The notes: generated by a model from the letters alone, not told the origin. Numbered from the stretch's first letter, positions 27,101 through 40,200 are shown. The stretch is 64,000 nt of DNA from Bilabrum cf. latius (GCA_965178125.1 OZ237746.1:682001-746000); one strand, 5' to 3'. Numbers and translations: made by a program.

Positions 27101-30100
27101 GCAACGGAGCCCCGGCTGTTCCATGGCCGCCCCCTGTATCGCCAGGAAGTGTCGTCGCTCTCGCGGGGCGTGTACCTAGGGTGGGCAAGGCCGGAGCAGT
27201 CCGACCAAGGAGGCGAATGGGCCTTCTTCCGGTCTACCTCGGACCACTACGCGCGGTTTGCGAGCAGCGGCGCTGCAGCTGCCGCCGCGTTCTTGACCCC
27301 GGCGTCCTCTTGGAGCGCCTTCCGGGATACGACCTACTTTTTCGAGCCTGCCAGGATCGCCGTGTCCGCTTCATGCCCGGAGGGTGTTTTCTGCGGAGCC
27401 TCCTCGGATGCCCAGCAGCAGGCCACCCGCGCGTCCATCGTGACGAGTGCGATGGCCGCGGGCAGCTTCCCCGAAGATGCGTGCAGCTCTGACCCGAGCA
27501 CGGCGGACTTGATCGCGGCTTGGGCGGGTGGTCTGGCTGCCTTGGAGAGCCCCAGGGATGTGCTGAGGGGAGCCGCTTCATCGATCGATCGCCCGTGCAG
27601 CGATGTGGAAGCAGAAGCCACAGTGCTTCTCGCCGCGCTGAATGCAGCGAGCGGTGTCGCTTCTGCGGCGCGAGGCATGCAAGGACAGGCCTCGCTGGAT
27701 GCAGCGGCGGCTCAGATCGAGCGAAGGCTGGGCGGGCTCCGGGTCGGCGTGCTTGCCCTGCTGCGCGTATCTGCCTGGGTGACCGAAGGTTTCTCTTCTC
27801 CCCTGGTAGGTTCATGCACGGAACAGCAGAGCGAGGGTTTCCTGGCTTCCGCTGGATCGGCCGCGTATGCTGCAGCGTACCGGGCCTCTGGAGCCAACGC
27901 CACGCTGGCCTGTGGGTGGGCTGGGGGCAGAGAGGCGGCGGCGCAGGGGGGTCAGTTCCTGGGGCCCTCGCCTGTGTGGGCTCTTCTGCAGGGTGTGATG
28001 AGTGCGGTGGAGAGGGTGGCCAAAGACGTCGAGTCGTCGATGGCGACCGAGGTGCAGGCAGCCAAGACAGCCGCAGGCAGTGCAGCCGATGATGATGCTC
28101 GCTCAGCCGCACAGTCTCGTCTGGCGCTTGCCGGTGCCCTCGAGGGCACTGCCGGTTTGACCACCCTTGCTTCCGAGTCGGTCCGGTTCTCCACCAAGGG
28201 CAGGAGCGACGGTTCCATCGCCACTGCGGCAGATGCGCCATGCTTCGCCGACGCGGCCTGTCCGGCTGACGTGCAGTACGGCGCCGGTGCTCTCGTCCCC
28301 TCTTGCTTCCGGTTGTGCTCGGACGGTCCCACGCCTTAGCGAGCCCGCGCTGTGGAATTGATTGGTGTGATGAGTGCGCTGGAGCGGTGCGGCTCGAGCT
28401 GCATGAACGGGCGGTGCGACGCGGAGGGCTCATGCAGGTGCAGCGACGGTTTCTATGGCACTTGGTGCGACAAGCAAGGGGGTTCTTGCTTCGGGGTAGA
28501 CTGCGGGGCACACGGGACGTGCACTTCCCAGGGTACGTGCAGCTGTGACGAGTACTGGGCGGGAACGCGGTGCCAGCTGCGGGAGGCGGGCGTGGAATCG
28601 GAGCTGATCGGCACCTCGGAGCACGGGTCGAATTTCCCCTGTACGGCGGAAGAGGGCTTCTGCGGGCGGCACGGGAGGTGTGTTCCCTCGGGGAACAAGC
28701 CGTCCTGCCAGTGCTTGGACGGGTACTGGGGGCTTCTTTGCGAGAAACCGCCGGGCACCGCCGTGCACGCGCGGTCCACCGGTGGATTGGACCGGCTCGC
28801 GGCGGTTATCCTCAGCGAAGACGCGGTGGGGCTGCACGACCTACACTCTCTTGCCGTGGACCAGGGCTCTGTCACCAGTCTGCCCAATACACCCAGGCAC
28901 GTCGTGGGCGTGGCTGTGCCGAACGTTCGTGTGCCCCGCGGGTCCCAGGTGGCCGCTGCCCGTCTGTACCTGCATCCATCCGGCGTGCCATCAGACGGAT
29001 GGACGGACCCTCTGACCCTAACAGTGAGGCTGGCCGTAGGACCGCCGAGTTCCGATTCCGGGTCTTTTTCCTCCTCCGTGTCACCCTTCCTGCGCTCGGC
29101 GGACGGCCTGACGAGCCTCACACCCGTGTGCGGCAAAGTGCAGTGGCAGGTGCCCGCAGTGCAGGACGGGTCCAGCACCCTGTCCACGCCGGATCTGTCC
29201 GCACTCGTCACATCCCTGGTGATGGGTGAAGACTGGACCGCAGGATCCACCGTGGTAGCACTCGTCACACACGTCTCCGGCTCGGGCACCAGGACGATCA
29301 CGCGTTCCTTCGCCAAGCTCGACCTCCAGTTCAAAGCGCCCGCTGGTAGTGCTGATTCCGGGGCCGATTCAGGTGATGAGGAGAACGATGAAATCGTTGC
29401 GCCATTTTCGCCGATCGATGCGAATGGGTGCCCCGTGGACCAGCCTCTGGAGTGTCCCGCTGGCGAGGCATTCGACTCGGTGCAGGGGCAGTGCGTGCTC
29501 GTGCCAACGGACAGGCGCACCTGCGGCCCCGGGCTGCTCCTGGACACCGGGTCCCAGTCGTGTCTCCCCATTGTTCCCTCGGAGTCGTGGCCCGCGTGCA
29601 GCGCCCCCTCTTTGCTTGACACCATCAGCCTGGCCTGCGTGCTGCCAGAGGACCCGCTTCCAACCTGCCTGCAGGGGCAGGTGCTCAACCGATAGTTCCA
29701 GTGCGAGACACCGCCAGCTTCCGTCTACTGCGGGGCCGAGGAGATCTACGACCCGGAGTCGGAATCATGCCTCGCCATCTGCCAGTCCACGGCCCAGGCC
29801 ATGGGCACGGGGTCCAGCGGCGGACTCCCATCGGGTGCCTGCGCGGCGCTGGACGAGGCAGGGAGCGCGTGCCCCAGCTCGGAGGAGTACGGCATCAAGG
29901 TGACCGACGACAACGAGCAGCTGACGGTGGTGACGGAAGACTCGGATTTTGTGGTGTCGGGGGCGCTGTCCTTCCCGGGCCTGAACCTGGGGTCCTTCGG
30001 GCCAGGCATGAAGAACGCCATCAAGAGGAGCCTGGCGCGGGCCTCGGGGACGGATGCGACGCGGGTCGTGATCACGAACGTGTTCCGCAGGGATCGAAGC

Positions 30101-30763
30101 AGGCGCCGCGCACAGGACACTGCAGCTGGCGATGATGGGAATGGGATCGGCGTGAATTACGACGTGCTTGTGGAGGACGAGTCAGCCGCCCAGTCGCTGG
30201 CTCTGGCCATGGATCCCGCGGCCCGGGTGAACACCTCGTCGATCGGAGGCGGTGAGGCATTCGGGGCGGAGGGGCAGGAGGTGCTGTCCGTGGCTGACGT
30301 GATCGGTGCTCTGCTGGCCACTGAGCTGGAGGCGGAGGGGGTGCAGGTGCCGGCCGGTGCATTGGAGGTGCAGGTGGAGACCCCGGAGGCCATGCAGCGG
30401 TCGTATGCCGCGGGGTTTGTGGAGCCGTCGTCCGATGCACTCGTGGCGGAGGCAAGGGGCGAGCCCATCCCGCAGGAGGGGGGTAGTGGGGGTGGGGATG
30501 GTGGTGGTGGTGCGCCTGTGGCTCTGATTGCGGGCGTGGCGGTGGGTGCTGCCGTGGTGCTGGTGGGCGTGGTGTTGGCGGTGTGGTGGTTTGCGGGCAG
30601 GAGTGTGGGTCGGACGGTGGGACCACGCGTGAGCAGGGGTGATGGGGGTGGGCTAGGTGGGAATGGTGGTGGTGGTTCCGCAGCAGCAGCGGGGGCCAAG
30701 TACGGGAAGGCGGATCGGTTGGCGAAGGTGAACAACCTGGCCAATCCGGCCGAGATCGCGTGA
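15170..30763 (+). CDS. Giant M11 (gametolysin-type) metalloprotease/adhesin, secreted then membrane-anchored
   Basis: A single frame of 5,197 codons runs from ATG 15170 (preceded directly by TAA) to TGA 30761. It contains 14 TAG codons, including 15332, 15500, 15581, 17153, 21302, 22223, 22706, 22724, 23771, 24788, 25895, 26228, 28337 and 29693. It begins with a signal peptide, MRVLACLACLAAAGASS, and a helical propeptide. The catalytic domain carries the full metzincin motif HEAGHNFGFHH at residue 437 and a likely Met-turn in DCSDAMGAC, as in peptidase family M11. Next come Cys-rich GCC2/TNFR-like segments. A long module is present twice (19.3-22.2 and 25.7-29.4 kb): Cys-rich, lectin-like domain, helical ~300-aa region, three EGF-like domains, DNRLRE-like beta domain. 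A unique domain lies at 23.0-23.8 kb. A C-terminal membrane helix is near 30514-30594 with a short basic tail. It probably cleaves extracellular or wall matrix at the cell surface, which is inferred from family M11. No introns are needed. Confidence 0.88.
21302..21304 (+). other. In-frame UAG in an EGF domain at a position that is CAG in the adjacent EGF
   Basis: GVSCGSGG-UAG-CFAGRC aligns with GVRCGANGQCRAGQC, where the Gln codon is CAG at 21200-21202. Confidence 0.8.
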
Positions 30764-31262
30764 CACTGGATACTACTAGATCTACCTTGTAGCCCCTACA
30801 CAATCCTATCTATTTAATATCACATTCACCGAGTAGAAACTCGGTTCTAGCCTACAAACCTGTGTCGCTCCAACTTGGATCGGATTGCATTCCCCAGCAC
30901 CGTGTACCGATGGCATCCGGATTCCGGAACCCGGATTCAGTTTTGCTCAAGCTTATCTTCCTGTTGATTCCCGAATCGTGGGACTGCACCACAGGCCTGC
31001 GCTTTTTCGCCTTCGCCAAGCGCTGCCCCCTCCTGCACTGGGTAGCCCAGCTATACACATTGTACTGCAGACCACCAAGCTCCCTAAGACCCTAGAGGAG
31101 ACAAGAGTGGCTCATATACGGCCGAGCAAGGTATGCCCGTATGCGAGAGGATGACTGTGTGCTCGAGCTAGTCGTGAGAAATCAAGCCAATCACAACAAG
31201 ATCTAGAGCCACCGGCAGCGCACCGCGTCTCGGCCACTCGCGGACAGTATGTTTACCTTGGC
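30764..31262. other. Convergent intergenic region
   Basis: About 500 nt separate the TGA of the M11 gene from the TGA of the armadillo gene on the other strand. It is AT-richer than its flanks. I see no gene in it. It holds one short perfect hairpin, listed separately. Confidence 0.5.
30828..30845 (+). other. Perfect 7-bp hairpin in the M11 gene 3' flank
   Basis: ACCGAGT, loop AGAA, ACTCGGT, 65 nt after the TGA. It could be a 3'-UTR structure or chance. Confidence 0.25.
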
Positions 31263-34200
31263 TCAAGGCCACCAGCTCTGCAACTTGGCAAGTACAGGCC
31301 TGGCTGCCTCAAAGCCCCTCTGCAACGCCGCCTCCATCGCACTAATCACCTCACCCTGCACATTCCTCGACTTGATCCAGGACCCGATGGGGCAGGTTTG
31401 TGTTTCAGCCAGGCACCCTAGAGCGCCTAACGCGTATTCCCGGCTTGACGAATCACAAAGAGCGGTTCCAGCCAAATTCTGTAGATTATCTTTAAGTGAA
31501 CTTTCTTCTTGTGCGATGGAAGCCAGCTCACGGTGATGCAAACATAAATTCCATAGAGAGCCGGCACCTAGTTCCGCTTGTTTGCTCTTGTCAGACCCCA
31601 GCAGTCGCACTAGCCCTGGCACAGCCCCGGCCTCCACGATGACATCTAGATGTGCATCCAATCCACTAGCTAGGTTGCAAAGTGCACAAGAAGACGCTTC
31701 CGCCTCCTGGCCCTTGTCAGACCCCAGCAGTCGCACTAGCCCTGGCACAGCCCCGGCCTCCACGATGGCATCACGATGTGCATCCGATCCACTAGCAAGA
31801 TGGACAAGTGCACAAGAAGATTCCACCGCCTCCTGGCCCTTGTCAGACCCCAGCAGTCGCACAAGTCCTGGCACAGCCCCGGCCTCCACGATGGCATCAC
31901 GATGTGCATCCAATCCACGAGCTAGGTTGCGTAGTGCACAAGAAGATGCGTCCGCCTCCTGGCCCTTGTCAGACCCCAGCAGTCGCACTAGCCCTGGCAC
32001 AGCCCCGGCCTCCACGATGGCATCACGGTGTGCATCCGATCTAACAGCGAGATGCAGTAGTGCACAAGAAGACGCTTTTGCCTCCTGGCCCTTGTCAGAC
32101 CCCAGCAGTCGCACTAGCCCTGGCACAGCCCCGGCCTCCACGATGGCATCACGATGTGCATCTGGTCCACGAGCAAGATGGAGTAGTGCACAAGAAGATG
32201 CGTCCGCCTCCTGGCCCTTGTCAGACCCCAGCAGTCGCACTAGCCCCGGCACAGCCCCGGCCTCCACGATGGCATCACGATGTGCATCCGATCTAACGGC
32301 GAGATGGAGTAGTGCACAAGAAGACGCTTTTGCCTCCTGGCCCTTGTCAGACCCCAGCAGTCGCACAAGTCCTGGCACAGCCCCGGCCTCCACGATGGCA
32401 TCACGATGTGCATCTGGTCCACGAGCAAGATGGAGTAGTGCACAAGAAGATGCGTCCGCCTCATGGCCCTTGTCAGACCCCAGCAGTCCCACAAGTCCTG
32501 GCACAGCCCCGGCCTCCACGATGGCATCACGATGTGCATCCGATTTAACAGCGAGATGGAGTAGTGCACAAGAAGACGCTTCCGCCTCCTGGCCCTTGTC
32601 AGACCCCAGCAGTTGCACTAGCCCTGGCACAGCCCCGGCCTCCACGATGACATCACGATGTGCATCCGATCTAACAGCGAGATGGAGTAGTGCACAAGAA
32701 GACGCTTCCGCCGCCTGGCCCTTGTCAGACCCCAGCAGTTGCACTAGCCCTGGCACAGCCCCGGCCTCCACGATGGCATCACCATGTGCATCTGGTCCAC
32801 GAGAAAGATGGAAAAGTGCCCACGAAGATGCGTCCGCCTCCTGGCCCTTGTCAGACCCCAGCAGTCGCACTAGCCCTGGCACAGCCCCGGCCTCCACGAT
32901 GACATCACGATGTGCATCCGATCTAACAGCGAGATGGAAAAGTGCACAAGAAGACGCTTCCGCCGCCTGGCCCTTGTCAGACCCCAGCAGTCGCACAAGT
33001 CCTGGCACAGCCCCGGCCTCCACGATGGCATCACGATGTGCATCTGATCCACGAACAAGATGGAAAAGTGCCCACGAAGATGCGTCCGCCTCATGGCCCT
33101 TGTCAGACCCCAGCAGTCGCACTAGCCCTGGCACAGCCCCGGCCTCCACGATGACATCACGATGTGCATCCGATCTAACGGCGAGATGGAGTAGTGCACA
33201 AGAAGACGCTTTTGCCTCCTGGCCCTTGTCAGACCCCAGCAGTCGCACAAGTCCTGGCACAGCCCCGGCCTCCACGATGGCATCACGGTGTGCATCCGAT
33301 CCACGAGCTAGGTTGCAAAGTGCACAAGAAGACGCTTTTGCCTCCTGGCCCTTGTCAGACCCCAGCAGTCGCACTAGCCCTGGCACAGCCCCGGCCTCCA
33401 CGATGGCATCACGGTGTGCATCCGATCTAACAGCGAGATGGAGTAGTGCACAAGAAGACGCTTGTGCCTCGTGGCCCTTGTCAGACTCCAGCAGTCGCAC
33501 AAGTCCTGGCACAGCCCCGGCCTCCACGATGGCATCACGATGTGCATCCGATCCACGAGCTAGGTTGCGTAGTGCACAAGAAGACGCTTTTGCCTCCTGG
33601 CCCTTGTCAGACCCCAGCAGTCCCACTAGACCTGGCACAGCCCCGGCCTCCATGATGGCATCACGATGTGCATCCGATCTAACAGCGAGATTGAACCAAA
33701 AAAGAAAAATTCCTGCCCCTGGTCCCGCGGACCCACTGGGCTTCACCCCGAACGACTGGTTCTTCACCGGTCCACCTGAATGCGGTATTCATCTGACACT
33801 ACGAATGTACACACCACTTTCCCCATGCACCCGACTGGCCTCGTCGCCACATGGCTTCCTGGTCCTGTTCCCCGCCCTAGGGACCGTGTGCTTTGCTCCC
33901 AGCATCGCCACCTTGGCCCTATCCTTTCAGCTTGCACGCGCCGGTCCTGGCCGACCTGCCGTGCGCCCCATCTGTCCACCCACCTGTTGGCCTTCTGCGT
34001 GCTGCTGGCCATGCAGTCCGCTGCCACCCGAGTCTCCCTCGTGCCTTGCACCTGGAGCCCCCATTCCTCCCGCTGTGTTCTCCCTGTTGACACCGCACTG
34101 TCGTCGCCTGTGCCGGTGTCCCCCTCTTCTTCTCCACCTCCTGTCCTCCCGCCTCGTCTTCCGTCTCACCTCTGCTCCCCGTTGCTTCAATCCTGATGTC

Positions 34201-37200
34201 CGAGTACATATAACAGCAGTAGTGCACAAGAAGATGCGTCCGCCTCCTGGCCCTTGTCAGACCCCAGCAGTCGCACTAGCCCTGGCACAGCCCCGGCCTC
34301 CACGATGACATCACGATGTGCATCCGATCTAACAGCGAGATGGAAAAGTGCACAAGAAGATGTGTCCGCCTCCTGACCCTTGTCAGACCCCAGCAGTCGC
34401 ACAAATCCTGGCACAGCCCCGGCCTCCACGATGGCATCACGATGTGCATCCGATCCACTAGCGAGATGGGATAGTGCACAAGAAGACGCTTTTGCCTCCT
34501 GGCCCTTGTCAGACCTCAGCAGTTCCACTAGACCTGGCACAGCCCCGGCCTCCACGATGGCATCACGATGTGCATCCGGTCCACGAGCAAGATGGAAAAG
34601 TGCCCACGAAGATGCCACCGCCTCCTGGCCCTTGTCAGACCCCAGCAGTCGCACTAGCCCTGGCACAGCCCCGGCCTCCACGATGGCATCACGATGTGCT
34701 CCTGATCCACGAGCTAGGTTGCAAAGTGCACAAGAAGACGCTTCCGCCTCCTGACCCTTGTCAGACCCCAGCAGTCGCACAAGTCCTGGCACAGCCCCGG
34801 CCTCCATGATGGCGTCACGATGTGCATCCGATCCACGAGCTAGGTTGCTTAGTGCCATAGAAGACGCTTCCGCCTCCTGGCCCTTGTCAGACCCCAGCAG
34901 TCGCACTAGCCCTGGCACAGCCCCGGCCTCCACGATGGCATCACGATGTGCTCCTGATCCACGAGCTAGGTTGCGTAGTGCCCTAGAAGACGCTTTTGCC
35001 TCCTGGCCCTTGTCAGACCCCAGCAGTCGCACAAGCCCTGGCACAGCCCCGGCCTCCACGATGGCATCACGATGTGCATCCGATCCACTAGCAAGATGCA
35101 GTAGTGCACAAGAAGACGCTTGTGCCTCCTGGCCCTTGTCAGACCCCAGCAGTCGCACTAGCCCTGGCACAGCCCCGGCCTCCACGATGACATCACGATG
35201 TGCATCCGATCCACGAGAAAGATGGAAAAGTGCACAAGAAGACGTTTTTGCCTCGTGGCCCTTGTCAGACCCCAGCAGTCCCACAAGTCCTGGCACAGCC
35301 CCGGCCTCCACGATGGCATCACGATGTGCATCCGGTCCACGAGCGAGATGGGATAGTGCACAAGAAGACGCTTCCGCCTCCTGGCCCTTGTCAGACCTCA
35401 GCAGTTCCACTAGCCCTGGCACAGCCCCGGCCTCCACGATGGCATCACGATGTGCATCCGATCCACGAACAAGATGGAAAAGTGCCCACGAAGATGCCAC
35501 CGCCTTCTGGCCCTTGTCAGACCCCAGCAGTCGCACTAGCCCTGGCACAGCCCCGGCCTCCACGATGGCATCACGATGTGCATCCGGTCCACGAGCGAGA
35601 TTGGATAGTGCACAAGAAGACGCTTCCGCCTCGTGGCCCTTGTCAGACCCCAGCAGTTCCACTAGACCTGGCACAGCCCCGGCCTCCACGATGGCATCAC
35701 GGTGTGCATCCGATCCACTAGCGAGATGGGATAGTGCACAAGAAGACGCGTCCGCCTCGTGGCCCTTGTCAGACCCCAGCAGTCCCACCAAGTACGCCAC
35801 ACCCCCTGCAGCCACCAATACACTGCGAAGATGCGGCTCACTTGCGCACACTTGGATTTTCTCCAATACCGTAGCGGTCTCTCCATCGCTGATCATACCG
35901 CGAATGCCGGCCGCGACCGCGTCCTTGTGGGCATCCGATCCCGAGGCCAACATGGATTCCAGAACCGCATTGGCAGGTCCTCGGGGCATGAAGCTTGCTG
36001 TCGGTTGCAATAGTCTCACAAGCCCTGGCACAGCCCCGGCCTCCACGATGGCATCACGATGAGCATCCGATCCACCAGCTAGGTTGCGAATAGCCTCGGC
36101 TGCATCGCGTGCTTCATCCCTCTTGTCAGACCCCAGCAGTCGCACTAGACCTGGCACAGCCGCGGCCTCCACGATGGCATCACGGTGTGCATCCGATCCA
36201 CCAGCTATGTTGCGAATAGCCTCGGCTGCATCGCGTGCTTCATCCCTCTTGTCAGACCCCAGCAGTCGCACAAGCCCTGGCACAGCCCCGGCCTCCACGA
36301 TGGCATCACGATGTGCATCCGATCCACCAGCTACGTTGCGAATAGCCTCGGCTGCATCGCGTGCTTCATCCCTCTTGTCAGACCCCAGAAGTCCCACCAA
36401 GTACGCCACACCCCCTGCAGCCACCAATACACTGCGAAGATGCGGCTCGCTTGCGCACACTTGGATTATCTCCAATACTGTAGCGGTCTCTCCATCGCTG
36501 ATCATACCGCGAATGCCGGCCGCGACCGCGTCCTTGTGGGCATCCGATCCCGAGGCCAACATGGATTCCAGAACCGCATTGGCGGGTCCTCGGGGCATGA
36601 AGCTTGCTGTCGGTTGCAATAGTCTCACAAGCCCTGGCACAGCCCCGGCCTCCACGATGGCATCACGATGTGCATCCGATCCACCAGCTATGTTGCGAAT
36701 AGCCTCGGCTGCATCGCGTGCTTCATCCCTCTTGTCAGACCTCAGCAGTCGCACAAGCCCTGGCACAGCCCCGGCCTCCACGATGGCATCACGATGAGCA
36801 TCCGATCCACCAGCTACGTTGCGAATAGCCGCGGCTGCATCGCGTGCTTCATCCCTCTTGTCAGACCCCAGCAGTCCCACCAAGTACGCCACACCCCCTG
36901 CAGCCACCAATACACTGCGAAGATGCGGCTCGCTTGCGCACACTTGGATTATCTCCAATACTGTAGCGGTCTCTCCATCGCTGATCATACCGCGAATGCC
37001 GGCCGCGACCGCGTCCTTGTGGGCATCCGATCCCGAGGCCAACATGGATTCCAGAACCGCATTGGCGGGTCCTCGGGGCATGAAGCTTGCTGTCGGTTGC
37101 AATAGTCTCACAAGCCCTGGCACAGCCCCGGCCTCCACGATGGCATCACGATGTGCATCCGATCCACCAGCTACGTTGCGAATAGCCTCGGCTGCATCGC

Positions 37201-40200
37201 GTGCTTCATCCCTCTTGTCAGACCTCAGCAGTAGCACTAGCCCTGGCACAGCCCCGGCCTCCACGATGGCATCACGATGAGCATCCGATCCACCAGCTAC
37301 GTTGCGAATAGCCGCGGCTGCATCGCGTGCTTCATCCCTCTTGTCAGACCCCAGCAGTCCCACCAAGTACGCCACACCCCCTGCAGCCACCAATACACTG
37401 CGAAGATGCGGCTCGCTTGCGCACACTTGGATTATCTCCAATACTGTAGCGGTCTCTCCATCGCTGATCATACCGCGAATGCCGGCCGCGACCGCGTCCT
37501 TGTGGGCATCCGATCCCGAGGCCAACATGGATTCCAGAACCGCATTGGCGGGTCCTCGGGGCATGAAGCTTGCTGTCGGTTGCAATAGTCTCACAAGCCC
37601 TGGCACAGCCCCGGCCTCCACGATGGCATCACGATGAGCATCCGATCCACCAGCTATGTTGCGAATAGCCTCGGCTGCATCGCGTGCTTCATCCCTCTTG
37701 TCAGACCCCAGAAGTCCCACCAAGTACGCCACACCCCCTGCAGCCACCAATACACTGCGAAGATGCGGCTCGCTTGCGCACACTTGGATTATCTCCAATA
37801 CTGTAGCGGTCTCTCCATCGCTGATCATACCGCGAATGCCGGCCGCGACCGCGTCCTTGTGGGCATCCGATCCCGAGGCCAACATGGATTCCAGAACCGC
37901 ATTGGCGGGTCCTCGGGGCATGAAGCTTGCTGTCGGTTGCAATAGTCTCACAAGCCCTGGCACAGCCCCGGCCTCCACGATGGCATCACGATGAGCATCC
38001 GATCCACCAGCTAGGTTGCGAATAGCCTCGGCTGCATCGCGTGCTTCATCCCTCTTGTCTGACCCTAGAAGTCCCACCAAATACGGCACAACCCCCGCAG
38101 CCACAACTATGTTGCACATTTCAATTCCTAGAGTACATTGTTTAATAGTCTAGGAGCTATATGCTGTATCTGCGCTGCTCATTATCTAGCGAAAGGCCAG
38201 TATGGCTGCTTCATTCAAAATGCCATTCTGAATAGTACGCGCCAAGCTCCGTAGATCAGGGCAGCCGACCAATTCCCTAATGGCGGTTGCCATTACAGTT
38301 AGTGTTTGCGCGGAAAATCCTTCACAAGTCGTTGAAATCCGTGATAGACACCGGGTCAAGTCCTCCCTTGCTTCAATGAGACTTGGGTGATCGACACCGC
38401 GCGCGCGAGCCAACAATTTCATGCGACTCAAGTGAGTCTCCATGGATTCATCTAGCTTGCTGGCCCTTTCCTACTCTCTGGCTAATATGCCCAATACAGC
38501 TATGTATCTGGGATGGTCCTTGCCCTTGCTAGTGGCCAGAGTGTCAGCTTGCAACTATAATTGCGCTAGACTTGGTTTGTCGTTGCCCTAGACTGAATTA
38601 GAACCGATTGCATGGATTTTATCCCGTTGGACACCAATGCAGCTCTGCATGACTTGTCTACCGAATTCATGGAGCCCTAACTCCTTGATCAATGCGCTCA
38701 CTGACTATATGCGGTCTCTGTCCTGCGTGGGTCTGTCACTTTGCATGGGAAAACCCAGCTATGTCTCGAGGCCGATGATCCTGACTAGAGCTTTAGCAGC
38801 AATGTCCTCAAATGCAGCCGCAGAAGCACCCAGTCGAGCCAATGCTAGTAATATATCTTTTTCCCCCGATCCACCTACCCGTTGCACATGCGCCAGCTCC
38901 CGCATCAGGGCATGCATGCTCTCCTTTCGGCGAGTCTCGTCGGTGAATCCGTCGACACCTCTTTTTGCAAGCCCTGTTGCTAGAGCCTGCCGTACGCCCA
39001 CGGCAGTTGACGCTTCTGTAGTAGATCTATGCTGTGTATCGACCTATTTGGTATCAAAATGATTGGGCAAAAAGGCGCGATCCAGGGGCAGCATCGCTCC
39101 CTTCGCTGCAAAGGCTCGCGCTGCCCCGGCAATTACAGCTACTTCCGCTTTGTCTATACCGAGGATGCGACCCATGGTATATTCGCATGCCATGAGTGCT
39201 TGTGCGCTGGGCGTACCAGGGGACGGGAGGCAGCACGCCCAGGCAACTCGCGACAGGGCTGCTTCTCTTCCGGATATCAAAGCCCCGATATGCCTCAGGC
39301 ACAATCCTCGCTCCCGAAGCACACTCTTTGCTGCCTAGCGTACCTGCAGCCAACTCGGGTCAGATCCACTGGCCTCATTCAAGTGGTCTACTTTATGTTG
39401 AAGCGCATCAGCGGCCTCATTGAGTCTTTTCGGTATCTGCAGTGTCTCGGTAACAAGTTTAAGGTTTGCCCTATGTGCCTTATTATGATCATGACCCTGC
39501 CTTAGCACACAGTCAGGGGCCACTCGTGGAAGGTCCAGCTCTTTTGCCACCTTCGCCGCCTCTGGTGGCATCATGCAAGTCAGGTGTGGGGTCCTGCCAA
39601 AATACCACCGAGGGCATGAGCACACAATCGCAAGCCGCTGTCCTCTTGATTTGCACCCCTCAAAGATAGCACAACCTGCCCCGGGGTGCTCCGCAACAAG
39701 TGATACGCCGGCAGAATCGATTTCTGCATCCGTACCTGCCTCGTGCATCAGCACCTCGGCCACAGCGGCCTCCAGTCTGCGGGCCTGCCGCTCCCAAACT
39801 GATTGCAGCCGGGCCCTAAATTGAAGCGAGTTTGCATGCTCCCATGTGGCGCCCTGCATTCGCTCCATGGCCCGTGTCCTCGCGGCACTAGGGAGCTCAA
39901 GAGATTCACGAAGCGGGACACCTGCTGCCATAATCGTACCAGTGAGTCCCGACTCAATGCTACCGGAAGAAGCGCTTCTCGCACCACGTCGGATTGCCCA
40001 GACTCGGGGCCTGCTTGCTGGGCTGCGATGATCCCACATCTTGCTGATCCAGTGCAGGTCAGGCATCAGCAGCCTATGCGTGTCCACCACGACCCCTGCA
40101 CCGCTTGGCAACTGGTGTAGCTCAACGTCGAACGGGAGTTGGTGCGTCACAGGCTGCCTCACCTATTGAGACGAGGTGTTGTGCATCACTTCTATTGCAT

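Noticed and set aside
33692-34215. Solo LTR insertion (TG...CA termini)
   Set aside because: No target-site duplication; excision restores the repeat exactly, which a transposon insertion would not allow without a duplication.
31582-34308. Plus-strand open frame of 908 codons opposite the armadillo gene
   Set aside because: It is the antisense of the 126-bp repeat; the Ser/Pro/Thr repeat it encodes follows the unit exactly and has no family resemblance. It also runs across the intron or insert.
35790-38119. CRISPR-like array of regularly spaced repeats
   Set aside because: The repeats are long, coding and contiguous without unique spacers.
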